Shown here in pieces: positions 14,286-23,300 of a stretch of 34,810 nucleotides of DNA. Every line of letters starts with the position of its first letter. Within the stretch, counting starts at the first letter, position 1. Location of the stretch: the NCBI GenBank assembly GCA_910589315.1, contig CAJUTB010000026.1:1-34810 (forward strand), in the 5' to 3' direction. The notes under the pieces are model-generated. The model did no database searches and had not been told where the DNA came from. It saw only the letters and a list, made by a program, of their open reading frames with translations. The position numbers and the translations under genes were made by a program. Source of the stretch: an uncultured Oscillibacter sp. GTDB taxonomy: Bacteria > Bacillota > Clostridia > Oscillospirales > Oscillospiraceae.

Positions 14286-15725
14286 TCAGAAGACGTTTGT
14301 CTCGATGACCTGCGCTTTGATCAGGTTTGTAGAGCCGCTTCGGCCAAGGGGCACGCCCGCCGTAATAACGACGGTGTCGCCAGGCTGCACTAACCCTTCC
14401 TTCACCGCCACATCCGCCGAGAGGGAGAAAATCCGGTCGGTGGACGTTACCTCGCCTGTCAGGAAGGGGATGACGCCCCAGCAGATCGCCAATTGGCGGC
14501 GTACTTTCTCGTGCATGGTCAGGGCCGCCACCGGGCACGCGGGACGGAAACGGCAGATGCTCCGGGCTGTGCGGCCGGAGTTGGTGGCCGCGATGATGGC
14601 CGTGGCGTTGAGATCCTTGGCCGTCAGGCAGCAGGTGTGGGTGATGGCGTCGTTGATATTCGACGCGGGGACCACCCGCTGCTTTTGGAACTGCCGCCAG
14701 TAGTCGATGGAATTTTCCGCCTCGGTGACGATCTCCACCATAGCCGACAGAGCCTCCACGGGATATTTGCCTCCGGCGGTCTCGCCGGAGAGCATGACGC
14801 AGCTGGTGCCGTCGAAAACGGCGTTGGCCACGTCGGAGACCTCCGCGCGGGTGGGCCGGGGATTCCGCATCATGGAATCCAGCATCTGCGTGGCGGTGAT
14901 GACGGGTTTGCCCGCCTGCAAGCCCTTGCGGATCATCTGCTTTTGCAGCACGGGCACGCGGGAGGCCGGAATCTCAACGCCCAGGTCGCCCCGGGCAACC
15001 ATGATGCCGTCCGCCGCCGCCAGGATATCGTCAATGTTGTCGACGCCCTCCTGATTTTCGATTTTGGCGATGATTTTCACCTCGTCGCCTCCGCACTGGT
15101 GCAGCACATCCCGAACGGCCTCCACATCGGCGGCCCGCCGGACGAAGGACGCCGCAATAAAGTCGAAATCGTTCTCCACGCCGAAGCGGATGTCGGCAAT
15201 GTCCTTTTCCGTCAGGGCGGGAAGGCTGATGTGAACGCCGGGAATGTTGATGGACTTGTTGGCGGAGAGCGTGCCGCCGTTTTCCACGGCACAGACGATT
15301 TCCTGACCCTTGATCTGCTCTACCCGGATGGCTACCAGGCCGTCGTCAATCAGGATGATCTGACCGGCCTCCACTTCCTCATACAGTTTCGGATAGGTCA
15401 CGGCAACCTTGCTCTGATTGCCCACGATGTCCTCGGCGGTCAGAGTAAAGGTATCGCCCGCCTCCAGGGTGATGGATTTTTCCTCAAAGGTTTTGATGCG
15501 GATCTCGGGGCCTTTGGTGTCCAGAATGGTTGCCACGGGGACGCCCATAGAGTCCCGGACGGCCTTGAGCCGGTTGAGCCGCTCCAGGTGTTCGGGATGA
15601 GAGCCGTGGGAGAAGTTGAAGCGTGCGGCGTTCATGCCGCCGCTCAGCAGAGCCGCGATCAGCTCCGGCGTGTCCACGGCGGGACCCAGTGTGCAGATAA
15701 TTTTCGTTTTACGCATATCCTTCAT
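14286..15725 (-). CDS. pyk: Pyruvate kinase
   Basis: This 479-residue enzyme of the last glycolytic step converts phosphoenolpyruvate and ADP to pyruvate and ATP. All landmarks are present: RKTKIICTLGPA, MNAARFNFSHGSHPEH, LDTKGPEIR, the active-site IIAKIENQEGVDN, MVARGDLGVEIP and ATQMLDSMMRNPRPTRAEVSDVANA. The C-terminal effector domain ends in a normal NLIKAQVIE. It lacks the extra phosphohistidine-like domain that lengthens Bacillus pyruvate kinase to about 585 residues. Start: ATG with TAGGAGG 8 bases upstream. It is monocistronic. Confidence 0.97.
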   Translation of the reverse strand: MKDMRKTKIICTLGPAVDTPELIAALLSGGMNAARFNFSHGSHPEHLERLNRLKAVRDSMGVPVATILDTKGPEIRIKTFEEKSITLEAGDTFTLTAEDIVGNQSKVAVTYPKLYEEVEAGQIILIDDGLVAIRVEQIKGQEIVCAVENGGTLSANKSINIPGVHISLPALTEKDIADIRFGVENDFDFIAASFVRRAADVEAVRDVLHQCGGDEVKIIAKIENQEGVDNIDDILAAADGIMVARGDLGVEIPASRVPVLQKQMIRKGLQAGKPVITATQMLDSMMRNPRPTRAEVSDVANAVFDGTSCVMLSGETAGGKYPVEALSAMVEIVTEAENSIDYWRQFQKQRVVPASNINDAITHTCCLTAKDLNATAIIAATNSGRTARSICRFRPACPVAALTMHEKVRRQLAICWGVIPFLTGEVTSTDRIFSLSADVAVKEGLVQPGDTVVITAGVPLGRSGSTNLIKAQVIETNVF

Positions 15726-15825
15726 ATTGATTACCTCCTAAATTTAATAGGAATCCTAATAACAGTGGTATGAATGGTCCGTTGGGACGGGGCGTTTTCC
15801 CGGCAAGCCCCAGACGGTTTGCCTC

Positions 15826-15899
15826 ATTATACAGGATGTCCGCCGCTTTGAATAGGTTCGATTTTCATAAAATTCGGCCTCTGCAAATGGTGAAAATCG
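15826..15899 (-). promoter_or_regulatory. Putative pyk promoter with upstream inverted repeat
   Basis: On the minus strand a TATAAT (15826-15831) sits about 100 bp before pyk, with a poor -35. Just upstream, CGATTTTCA (15859-15867) and TGAAAATCG (15891-15899) form a perfect 9-bp inverted repeat with centres about three helical turns apart. This could be an activator or repressor site. The rest of the 15726-16072 gap holds only this and the divergent promoter at 15971. Confidence 0.45.
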
Positions 15900-15970
15900 G
15901 CAAAAAATAAAGCTCTATCAGGCTTTGCGTGATATTTACAGAATATTAACGCCTAGGTCCCGGAAAATGG

Positions 15971-15999
15971 TTGACAGCCTGGGCGGCTGCGGCTATAAT
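15971..15999 (+). promoter_or_regulatory. Perfect-consensus sigma-A promoter of the TetR operon
   Basis: TTGACA (15971-15976), exactly 17 bp, TATAAT (15994-15999). Such a strong promoter, followed at once by palindromes, is typical of a gene held off by a repressor. Confidence 0.9.
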
Positions 16000-16002
16000 A
16001 AG

Positions 16003-16036
16003 TGACAGCCTGTCATTAAGTGACAATGTGTCACTT
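16003..16036 (+). promoter_or_regulatory. Two tandem TGACA-N3-TGTCA operators
   Basis: Site 1 is TGACA-gcc-TGTCA (16003-16015). Site 2 is AAGTGACA-atg-TGTCACTT (16018-16036), a perfect 8-bp dyad. They begin 18 bp apart, directly after the -10. The -35 region repeats TGACAGCCTG, 31 bp upstream of its copy in site 1. The TetR regulator encoded in the operon is the likely ligand. Confidence 0.8.
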
Positions 16037-16072
16037 TTTGGATTGACTTTTTGAGGGGGCATACCGGTTTTT

Positions 16073-16846
16073 ATGGGAACTTACACGCTGGACATGGACT
16101 TTTCCGCCCTGAACGGGCCAAAGGCCAACGAGTGGCTTGCGAACTTCCGGGAAATCGCCCGGGACGCCTTTGCGGATAAAGACAGCCGCTGCCGGCTGCT
16201 GGGAAACCTGCTGGTTCTGGAACGGTACATACACACGCTGGAACAGGGTTTACGCCAGACCGGCAAACCGCTTTCCAAAGGGACCCGGAGCGCGGTTGAC
16301 CAGCTCTGGGCGTACCTGGAAGGACACACCGTCCCGGCGGATTTTGCGGATTTTGCCAACAACCTCTATGCCTGCCTGCTTTTTTACGACGTAGGCGAGA
16401 GCCTGAGCGATGAACAAGCCGCGTTTGACAAGGCGTATTTCGGAGACGTGGATTACCTGCGCGCCGGCGAGGATACCGCGGCGGGCTGGGCCTTCGGCGT
16501 GCTGTTGCAGCTGGTCGCCATCGAAGGCGGACGGCTCGATTACAGCGAGTTTACCAGATGCACGCAGGTGGATTTTGCCGGAATCCAGGAAATGCTGGAG
16601 CTTTTGGACGACGCCTGCATAGAGCTGACCGGGACGCCGTGCCCGTCCAACGAGGCGGGGAATTATCTGAACGCGCTGAAGGAAGTCCATCTAACGCCGC
16701 TTTTCCGGCAGATTGTGTCCCACATTCAGCACGACCTGCAAACCGCCCGGACGGCTCTGCCGGAACAATATGGGGCTTTGCGGGAGGCGTACCGGGAGAA
16801 AACCATTCTTCCGGAGGAATACGCCGGGGCGTTTTTGGCGTGTTAA
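16073..16846 (+). CDS. Unrecognised helical protein in a TetR-controlled operon
   Basis: I do not recognise this 257-residue protein. It is acidic and predicted mostly helical, with no signal peptide, membrane segment, Cys cluster or nucleotide-binding motif. Several Trp/Tyr/Leu-rich helices (LLGNLLVLERYIHTLEQGL, FANNLYACLLFYDVGE, AFGVLLQLVAIEGGRLDYSEF) could line a binding pocket. Start: ATG 16073; the only ribosome site, GAGGGGG, is 13 bases upstream, longer than usual. The first 120 bases after the promoter carry two operators. The TetR gene follows after about 45 bases, so this protein is probably what the regulator controls. It could be an enzyme accessory, a ligand-sensing or an immunity-type protein; none can be supported. 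Confidence 0.75.
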   Translation: MGTYTLDMDFSALNGPKANEWLANFREIARDAFADKDSRCRLLGNLLVLERYIHTLEQGLRQTGKPLSKGTRSAVDQLWAYLEGHTVPADFADFANNLYACLLFYDVGESLSDEQAAFDKAYFGDVDYLRAGEDTAAGWAFGVLLQLVAIEGGRLDYSEFTRCTQVDFAGIQEMLELLDDACIELTGTPCPSNEAGNYLNALKEVHLTPLFRQIVSHIQHDLQTARTALPEQYGALREAYREKTILPEEYAGAFLAC

Positions 16847-16893
16847 CACATATTGAAGAAAAGCGGGAGAACCACGCAAAGAGGGGGATGTCA

Positions 16894-17520
16894 TTGAGTA
16901 CGGAACGTTTTCTCCGTTTGCCGGAGGAAAAGCGGAACCGTTTTCTAAACGCCGCCTGGGAGGAATTCACCAAAACCGGCTTTGCGGACGTGTCCATTAA
17001 CCAGATCGTCCGCAAGGCGGCCATTCCCAGGGGGAGCTTTTATCAGTATTTCACCGATAAGGAGGATTTATTTTCTTATCTTTTGGAAGGTGTTCAGCAG
17101 CGCTTTACAAAGGACTACCATTATATTCTCGCAGAGGCAAAAGGAGACTTGTTCGAGGCGCAGGTCATCTGCTTCGACCGCATGACCCGGCAGGATTTGT
17201 CCTCTGACCCGATGCTGGACCGGTGCATCCGCTTCCTGCGGAACAATCCGGGGCTGGACCTGCAAAAAGTTCTGCCGGGCAAGCCGGGCTGTCTGCTGCT
17301 GGAAAATCTGTGGGACGAGTTGGACCTGCACAATTTCCGCCGGAAGGATAAGGGATATGTCTGTCAGGTGTTCGGCCTGGCGCTGATGGTGCTGGGCGGC
17401 GTTCTGATGGACTGCATCTTCTGGCCGGGACATCAGGAGGAATGCCGGAACGAATTGATTCTCCGGCTGGAAATCATCAAGCACGGCTGCACGGCGGAGA
17501 CATCCGGACCGCGCCGCTGA
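16894..17520 (+). CDS. TetR/AcrR-family transcriptional regulator
   Basis: This ~208-residue regulator has a TetR N-terminal HTH: RFLNAAWEEFTKTGFADVSINQIVRKAAIPRGSFYQYFTDKEDLF, about residues 15-60. A helical ligand-binding domain follows, whose late segment VCQVFGLALMVLGGVLMDCIFW is very hydrophobic and may contact a lipophilic ligand. The TTG at 16894 was chosen because GAGGGGG ends 6 bases before it; the ATG at 16888 directly touches that site and would add two residues. It is the second gene of a promoter-proximal operon with two palindromic operators, which suggests autorepression. The RND efflux operon starts about 100 bp downstream but has a different, MerR-type promoter. Confidence 0.9.
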   Translation: MSTERFLRLPEEKRNRFLNAAWEEFTKTGFADVSINQIVRKAAIPRGSFYQYFTDKEDLFSYLLEGVQQRFTKDYHYILAEAKGDLFEAQVICFDRMTRQDLSSDPMLDRCIRFLRNNPGLDLQKVLPGKPGCLLLENLWDELDLHNFRRKDKGYVCQVFGLALMVLGGVLMDCIFWPGHQEECRNELILRLEIIKHGCTAETSGPRR

Positions 17521-17557
17521 AATTCCGGCGGAAATCTGCGGAACTTATAAAAATTGC

Positions 17558-17588
17558 TTGACCTTCCCGTAACTGGAAGGTGTATCTT
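17558..17588 (+). promoter_or_regulatory. MerR-type promoter (19-bp spacer) of the RND efflux operon
   Basis: TTGACC (17558-17563) and TATCTT (17583-17588) are separated by 19 bp, two more than optimal. A perfect 7-bp dyad, ACCTTCC-cgtaact-GGAAGGT (17561-17581), fills the spacer. Long spacer plus spacer-centred dyad is the hallmark of MerR-family activators, which twist the DNA to align the boxes. The half-sites equal those of the E. coli CueR operator. No merR gene lies in this window. Confidence 0.85.
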
Positions 17589-17620
17589 AGGCAATACAGA
17601 ACCATCAAAAGGAGGCACAC

Positions 17621-19081
17621 ATGGAAAAAAGAAAGACCGCTTTGCTGCTGACGCTGGCTCTGGCGCTGATGCTCTGCGCCGTCCCGGCTCTGGCGGAGAA
17701 CGAAGCCGCGGCGGAGACGCCGCCTGTTCAGGCGGACGCGCCGGAGGACGTTCCGGCACCGGCGGCAGAGACAGAACCCGTCGGGACGCTTCCCCCTGCG
17801 GAGGAGGAAACGCCCGAGACAGCTCCTGTACCGGAGGAGGAAACGCCCGAGACAGCTCCCGTACCGGAGGAGGAAACGCCTCCCACGGTATACACCGGTA
17901 CGGATATCTGGGGAAGCCCCATGGACGACGAGCTGGCCTTTACCGGCGACACAGATTTCCGCTCCCTGCGGTTTGAAGACCTGCGGGACCGGGTTTTGGA
18001 GGGAAGCCTGACGGCTCTGATGCTGGAAGAATCCATCGCCTCCATTGACTCCATCAATTTTAACACCATGTACACCGACCTTGCAAACCAGCTCAGCGGC
18101 ATTGAGCAGACCCAGAGCATGTATGCCTCCATTCCTGTCACGACAGTGTTTGAGGGCATGATGCAGGGCTATGTCATCTCGTCCCTGCAAGGGTCTTACA
18201 GCTCTCTGAGCGGCACGCTTACCCAGCTGGCAACGGGCGACCTGCAAAAAGATTACGCCTCCGCCAAGCGGCAGCTGAACAACGCCCGGGACCTGCTGGT
18301 CCAGGGGGCGGAAACCCTGTACATTGCGATTCTGGATCTTCAGCAGACGCGGGAGACCCTTCAGCGCAACGCCAAGGCTCTGGACCGGAGCGTCCAGGAA
18401 ATGGAGCTGCGCTATCAGCTGGGGCAGGTTTCGGCCCTGTCGCTGGAACAGGTCAAAAACGGCCGGGCGACCCTGGAAAGCAGCCTCGGCACGGTGGATT
18501 TGAACCTTCGCCGCTGCAAGCTGCAATTACAGGCGATGGTGGGTTCCAGCCTCAGCGGTTCGCTGGTGCTGGCGGCTCTGCCGGAGGTCAGCGGCGCGCT
18601 GATCGACAGCATGGATTACAAAACGGACTTGCAGGCCGCGAAGGACAAGAGCTACGACCTGTTTGCCGCCTGGAAAAAGCTGGACGAGGCCAGCGACACC
18701 TACGACGACGCCCGCGCCTCCTATGCCCGGGATTCCTATAGTCTCCGCTCGGCGCGGCATACATACGAATCGGCCAAGTACGAATACCAGTATACGGTGC
18801 AGAATTTTGAAATGGCGTTTCGGAACGCCTGCGATTCCGTGCGGGATTACGAGCACATTTTGAGCGCGTCGGAAACGGCGTTGTCCTGCCAGGAGAGCAG
18901 CTATGCCGCTATGGAAATGAAGTACCGGCAGGGGAGCATTTCCCAAAACGCGCTCCTGGAGGCGGAGGACGATCTGGCCGAGGCCAAGGACGCCGTTGCA
19001 TCCGCAAAGCGCAATCTCTTTACGGCTTACCGCTCGTATTACTGGGCCGTCAACTACGGCGTGATGAACAGCAACGGATAA
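17621..19081 (+). CDS. TolC-family outer efflux-like protein
   Basis: This 486-residue exported protein has a Sec signal peptide (cleavage after ALA, residue 25). A Pro/Glu-rich linker (about 26-90) with an 11-residue repeat EEETPETAPVP follows, then long coiled-coil helices in two similar halves, as in TolC. Typical are RQLNNARDLLVQGAETLYIAILDLQQTRETL, RYQLGQVSALSLEQVKNG, and the second-half MKYRQGSISQNALLEAEDDLAEAKDAV. TolC channels normally cross an outer membrane, which spore-forming Clostridia usually lack, so this copy may act within the cell wall. Start: ATG with AAAGGAGG upstream. It is the first gene of an operon with an adaptor and RND permease. Confidence 0.82.
   Translation: MEKRKTALLLTLALALMLCAVPALAENEAAAETPPVQADAPEDVPAPAAETEPVGTLPPAEEETPETAPVPEEETPETAPVPEEETPPTVYTGTDIWGSPMDDELAFTGDTDFRSLRFEDLRDRVLEGSLTALMLEESIASIDSINFNTMYTDLANQLSGIEQTQSMYASIPVTTVFEGMMQGYVISSLQGSYSSLSGTLTQLATGDLQKDYASAKRQLNNARDLLVQGAETLYIAILDLQQTRETLQRNAKALDRSVQEMELRYQLGQVSALSLEQVKNGRATLESSLGTVDLNLRRCKLQLQAMVGSSLSGSLVLAALPEVSGALIDSMDYKTDLQAAKDKSYDLFAAWKKLDEASDTYDDARASYARDSYSLRSARHTYESAKYEYQYTVQNFEMAFRNACDSVRDYEHILSASETALSCQESSYAAMEMKYRQGSISQNALLEAEDDLAEAKDAVASAKRNLFTAYRSYYWAVNYGVMNSNG
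17801..17880 (+). repeat. 33-bp tandem repeat in the TolC-like gene
   Basis: Two nearly identical 33-bp units (17801-17833, 17834-17866) and a 14-bp partial third encode EEETPETAPVP. Only one base differs between the first two, which suggests recent expansion. The repeat lies in the linker after the signal peptide, possibly a cell-wall spacer. Confidence 0.9.
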
Positions 19082-19118
19082 TCCGCGGAAACATTTTGAT
19101 TTTTATTGGAGGAACAGC

Positions 19119-20393
19119 ATGAACATGAAACGACTCCTGGCGGCGGCCCTCTCCGCCGCGCTGCTGCTGGCGTTGACGGCCTGCGGCAGTACGGACGCGG
19201 ACGGCGGGCAGACGGACGGCAGCGGCCCCTCAGGCGTCGCCGTCCAGGTGGAGGAGGTGCTGGACGGCACCATCTTCGCGGAAAACACCGTCTCCGGCAA
19301 AATTGAGCCGGAGGACCAGGCCACCATTATGGTTGCCGTCAACGCGAAATGCACCAAGGTCTATGCCGAGGCCGGCGACATCGTTCAGGCCGGGCAGGCT
19401 CTTTGCACCCTGGACCTGGGAAGCACGCTTTCTTCGTACAACGCGGCAAACATCAGCTATCAATCCTCCGTCCAGGGGTATCAGGACCAGTCGGCAGTGT
19501 TTGAGATGCAGATTGCCCTTTTGGAAAAGACCGTGCAGGATCTGAAGGAATTGTTTGCGATTGGCGCGGCGTCGCAAATGGAAATCGACCAGGCGGAATT
19601 GCAGCTGCAAACGGCCGTTGCCACCCGGAATTCCACCCTCTCTCAGCTGGAAGCCGGGATGCAGAGCGCGAAATCCAACGTGGAACAGCTGGCAACGGTG
19701 CTGGAAAACGTCGATTCCCAGGGCAACGTCATTGCGCCCAGCTCCGGCACGCTGGTGACGATGAACGCCGTGGAAAACGGCTTTGTGTCCAGCGCGGCCC
19801 CAGTGGCCATCATTGACGGCGTGGATCAGATGAAAGTGACGGTTTCCGTCTCCGAGGCGTTGGTGCCCAAGCTGGCGGCGGGCGGCAAGGCGGATGTGAC
19901 CGTCAGCGCGATTGAGCAGAGCTTTGAGGCCACCATTCGGGCGGTGGAGAAGGCCGCCAATATGCAGACAAAGCTATATAATGTGACGCTGGCCGTTCCT
20001 TCGGATGTCAGCGGCCTTCTGGCGGGTATGTTTGCGGATGTGACGTTCCACACGGACGTTTCAGAAAATACCGTGGTTGCGCCGACGGAAGCGGTGATTT
20101 CCAGCGGCGGTTCCCAGTATGTCTTTATTGTGGAGAACAACACGGCGAAGCAAATCCAGGTTTCCACCGGCCTCACCGGCAACGGCGTGACGGAAATCAC
20201 CTCTGGCCTGGAACCCGGGATGCAGCTGGTGACGGTCGGGCAGGCGTATTTGACCGACGGCATGGCGGTTCGTATTGTCTCCGGACAGGAGGAAGCCGAC
20301 GCGGATACGGAAGCCGGCGCGGATACCGAAGCCGCCTCTCCGGAGGATTCCGGCGGGGCCGCGCCCCAGGACGGCGGCGGGGAGGCAGCATGA
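19119..20393 (+). CDS. RND efflux adaptor subunit (HlyD/AcrA-like lipoprotein)
   Basis: This 424-residue protein has a lipoprotein signal ending LTAC (Cys22), so it is anchored on the outer face of the membrane. It contains the split lipoyl (biotinyl-like) domain: CTKVYAEAGDIVQAGQALCTLD before, and GNVIAPSSGTLVTMNAVENGFVSS after. The halves are separated by a helical hairpin (about 115-195). The beta-barrel and membrane-proximal domains (VVAPTEAVISSGGSQYVFIVENNTAKQIQVSTGLTGNG) follow. The tail after residue 395 is Asp/Glu/Ala/Gly repeats. Adaptors join the RND pump to the TolC channel. The start has GGAGGAA upstream. Its stop overlaps the RND start (ATGA). Confidence 0.93.
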   Translation: MNMKRLLAAALSAALLLALTACGSTDADGGQTDGSGPSGVAVQVEEVLDGTIFAENTVSGKIEPEDQATIMVAVNAKCTKVYAEAGDIVQAGQALCTLDLGSTLSSYNAANISYQSSVQGYQDQSAVFEMQIALLEKTVQDLKELFAIGAASQMEIDQAELQLQTAVATRNSTLSQLEAGMQSAKSNVEQLATVLENVDSQGNVIAPSSGTLVTMNAVENGFVSSAAPVAIIDGVDQMKVTVSVSEALVPKLAAGGKADVTVSAIEQSFEATIRAVEKAANMQTKLYNVTLAVPSDVSGLLAGMFADVTFHTDVSENTVVAPTEAVISSGGSQYVFIVENNTAKQIQVSTGLTGNGVTEITSGLEPGMQLVTVGQAYLTDGMAVRIVSGQEEADADTEAGADTEAASPEDSGGAAPQDGGGEAA

Positions 20394-23300
20394 AGATTGC
20401 CAAAGCGTGTATTGAACATAAAGTAGCCACTCTGCTGGCGAGTATCCTGGTGTGTGTGTTCGGCCTGATGTACGCCACTCAGCTGCAAATGTCCCTGATG
20501 CCGGAAATGGAAATGCCGATGGCCGTTGTGGCGTGCTACTACGTGGGCGCGAACCCCAGCGACATCGAGGAGCTGGTCACGCGGCCTCTGGAATCGGCCA
20601 TCATGTCCGTACCGGGCGTGGACGAAATCTCCTCCACTTCTTCCGAGGGCGTGACCCAAATCCAGATTACATACGTGGAGGGCACCGACCTGGATATAGC
20701 CGCGACGAAGCTGCGGGAGCAGTTCGACCGGGTGACTCTGCCGGAGGACGCCATGGACCCGGTGATCATCAACATGAACCTCAGCGAACTGATGCCCACC
20801 GCCATGATCGCCCTCATGGGCGACGATCTGGCCCGGCTCCAAAGTCTGGCCGAAGACTCCGTCGTCCCCGCCCTGGAGCGGATCGACGGCGTGGCGCAGG
20901 TGAGCGTCATGGGCGGCGCGGAACAGCAGATCGCTGTGGAACTGGACGCCACCCGCGCCTCAGGCTTCGGGCTGTCCACGTCGTATATCTCCCAGTTCCT
21001 CGCGGGACAGAACCTGATTTATCCCGGCGGCAATTTGCAGAACGGTTCCAAGAAGCTCACCGTCAGCACGGACGCAAAATTCCAGTCGGTGGAGGACGTG
21101 TCCAATATGCTCCTCTCCCTGCCCGCGGGCGGGACGGTGCGGCTGTCGGAGGTCGCCAGCGTGACGCTGGAAAACAAGGACATGGAGGCCATTGCAAAGG
21201 TGGGCGAGTCCCCCTGCGTGGTGCTTCAGGTGTCGAAGCAGTCCGACGCCAACGAGGCGGCGGTGTCCGAGGCCATTTTGAAGCGTCTGGAACGCTTGCA
21301 GCAGGAAAATATCAACGTACAATACATTATTCCCTACATTGCCAGCGATTACATCAACCAGACGGTGGATTCGGCCTATCAGAACATCATTCAGGGAATG
21401 CTGCTGGCGGCGTTGGTGGTGCTTTTGTTCCTGCGCCGGGGCGGCGCGACGTTTACCATCATCGTCTCCATGCCGATGTGCGTTCTGACCGTTTTCGTGC
21501 TGATGAACGCCTTCGATCTGACGCTGAACATGATGTCCCTGGGCGGGATTGCCATGGGCGTGGGCATGATTGTGGATAACTCCATAGTCGTGCTGGAAAA
21601 CATCTACCGGTTTTCCGCCGAGGGCCACAGCCGGATAGACGCCTGCGTGGAGGGCACCAAGGAGGTCACGTCTTCCGTTGTGGCGTCCACGCTGACGACG
21701 GAGGCCGTGTTCGTCCCTCTGGCCCTGACCGAGGGCATGGCGGGCATGATGTTCAGGGACTTCTGCCTGACGATTGCCTCTTTGATTTTCGGCTCTCTGG
21801 TGATCTCTCTGACGCTGGTGCCGCTGCTTTGCTACTTCACCTTGAACGAAGAACGGGTCCAACGCCGGGCGGAAAAACTGGCAAACCGCAAACCCGGTCC
21901 CTTCCAGCGGCTCAAGGCGAAGCTGAACGGTTTGTATTTGAAGCTCCTGGACTTCTTTGTCCGTCATCTGGCAATCGGTATGCTGGCTTCCGCCGCGCTG
22001 GTGGTGGGCTTTGGCCTGACGCTGGTGAATACCAAAATGGTCCTGATGCCCGACATGGATCAGGGACAGGTTTCCGTCAACGTCAGTATGCCGATTGGCT
22101 CCGGGCTGGATGAGGCGGCTCAAATCGCCGACCGGGTATCGGCCATTGTGGAGGCAAACTGCCCGGAGATGGAGGATATGTTTTATCTCAGCCAGGCGGA
22201 GTCGGTGACGATGCTGGTGAACCTCGTCTCCCGGACAGAACGGGAGCGGACGTGCTTTGACATCGAAGCCGATCTCCGGGGAAAATTACAGGATATCGCA
22301 GGCTGCGAGATTACGGTGAGCGCGTCCAGCATGATGAGCATGGGCAGCGGAAATGATATTGCCGTCCAGCTCTCCGGCGACGATTACGATACGCTTTCGT
22401 TTCTGGCAAACGACCTGATCAGTCAGATTTCCGCGCTGCCGGACGCGGTGAACGTGGACAGCTCTTTGTCCGACCAGGTGCCCCAGGTCAAGGTCATTAT
22501 GAACCGCGAGGCGGCGGCCCAGTACGGCCTGACGGCGGCGGCGGTCGGCAGCGCGGTGCGGTCCGAGCTGACCGGCTCCACGGCGACAAAAGTGACCATC
22601 AACAGCCAGGAGCTGGATGTGGTGGTCCGGGGCAGCGGCGCGGCCTCCGAGAGCCTGGACGCCCTGCGGTCGATGGCGGTTCCCTCCTCCTTCGGCGGAA
22701 CGGTGCCTCTGTCGTCGGTGGCGGAGGTGGTGATCGAGCAGGCTCCCCAGACCATTACCCGGTCCAACCAGACCCGGCAGATCACCATTACCGGCGATAC
22801 CGTCAGCGGCGACGCGGCCGCCATGACCCAATCCATCTGGGCCATTCTCAATAACTACACTCTTCCGCAGGGATACTCGTTTGAAACCGCCGGTTCTTAC
22901 GAGGACATGATGGAGAGCTTCGGGGATTTGCTGTTTGCCCTGGCGGTGGCTCTGCTGCTGGTTTACTTTGTGCTGGCGGTGCAGTTTGAATCCTTCCTCA
23001 TGCCGGTCATGGTCATGCTGATTCTGCCGGTTGCCTTTACCGGTTCCCTGTTCGGTCTGCCGCTGACGGGCCGGGACCTCTCCATGCTCTCCCTGGTATC
23101 CATTATCATGCTGGCGGGCACGGTGGTTAACTCCTCTATTATTCTGATCGAATACATCAAGGTCCGCCGGGACAAGGGCGAGGACCGCCGCACGGCGATT
23201 CTCAACGCCTGCCCTCTCCGGGTGCGCCCGATTTTGATGACCACCCTCACCACCATCCTGGCGATGGTTCCCATGGCGCTTGGCATTGGCGAAACAAACG

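Noticed and set aside
17621..19081. The repeats in this region as a CRISPR array
   Set aside because: The repeats are in-frame protein-coding units without spacers; no CRISPR array or cas gene is present in the window.
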